Position numbers and translations under genes: made by a program
The notes under the pieces: model-generated
Seen by the model: only the letters and a program-made list of their open reading frames with translations
What the model was told of the DNA's origin: nothing
The model's database searches: none
Shown here: in pieces, positions 32,950 to 33,006 of the stretch
Layout: the number at the start of each line of letters is the position of its first letter
How positions within the stretch are numbered: position 1 is the first letter of the stretch
Assembly: GCA_046496815.1 (NCBI GenBank)
Contig: JAWOGN010000148.1
Location: 1 to 33,006 of the forward strand
Reading direction: 5' to 3'
From: JAWOGN01 sp046496815
Lineage (GTDB): Bacteria > Desulfobacterota > DSM-4660 > Desulfatiglandales > Desulfatiglandaceae
Length of the DNA: 33,006 bases

Positions 32950-33006
32950 AAGGATAGCTGCTACTCTAGACCGGCTGCGTATTCCCTATATGATCATCGG
33001 GGGGCA
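32930..33006 (+). CDS. Nucleotidyltransferase, N-terminus only
   Basis: Starting at an ATG inside the preceding ORF, 25 codons are visible before the window ends. They read as an amphipathic helix followed by RIPYMIIGG, the start of the nucleotidyltransferase fold of MNT/AbiEii-like proteins, where the next residues normally form the GG-x-A-x-x-x-x-G active-site loop. The catalytic aspartates are outside the window. Assignment rests on this short N-terminus and the overlapping partner gene. Confidence 0.6.
   Translation, partial: MFTQLLKRIAATLDRLRIPYMIIGG

Overview
The window looks like a chromosomal segment of an anaerobic deltaproteobacterium (Desulfobacterota, a sulfate-reducer or syntroph type). 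This is an inference from the gene mix: two-subunit ADP-forming acyl-CoA synthetase, a PaaK-like ligase paired with an ACT protein, a DUF362/ferredoxin protein, a LarC plus PflX-type radical SAM pair, and the pgpA-cinA-thpR-recA-alaS order. I saw no rRNA, tRNA, CRISPR array or intact insertion sequence.

Left part (1-10230). An MFS transporter runs off the left edge, preceded on the minus strand by the two subunits of an ADP-forming acyl-CoA synthetase. A promoter region at about 3700-4030 separates these from tilS on the plus strand. Then come mtnA (methionine salvage), ilvE-type branched-chain aminotransferase and a DUF362 ferredoxin protein, all minus. A secreted single-domain rhodanese follows on the plus strand.

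Central housekeeping part (10398-21400). Thioredoxin, thioredoxin reductase and the BamD-like lipoprotein are on the plus strand and converge on a long minus-strand series: pgpA, cinA, thpR, recA and alaS, with cinA and thpR overlapping. Upstream of these on the minus strand are larC, a COG1313-type radical SAM protein and an HU-type DNA-binding protein.

Accessory right part (21600-33006). A PaaK-like ligase lacking the usual P-loop is paired with a stand-alone ACT protein. Next are a patatin-like lipase and a small HTH/coiled-coil protein. A low-density plus-strand region then carries a UxaA-family dehydratase, a PLP-dependent D-cysteine desulfhydrase/cysteate sulfo-lyase homologue, an Asp/Glu racemase, an FAH-family enzyme, a cyclodeaminase-type folate enzyme and a methyltransferase. 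It ends with a small protein overlapping a nucleotidyltransferase cut by the right edge. This region shows decay: a remnant of a REP-associated (RAYT) transposase near 25.3 kb, and the last ~29 codons of an amino-acid ABC-transporter ATPase stranded between the PLP enzyme and the racemase.

The most interesting points are that ABC-ATPase scar, which hints at the substrate class of the PLP-enzyme/racemase module; the atypical PaaK-ACT pair; and the right-edge nucleotidyltransferase module, which has a perfect inverted repeat over its predicted promoter. All functional assignments are from reading the translated sequence; no database search was run.
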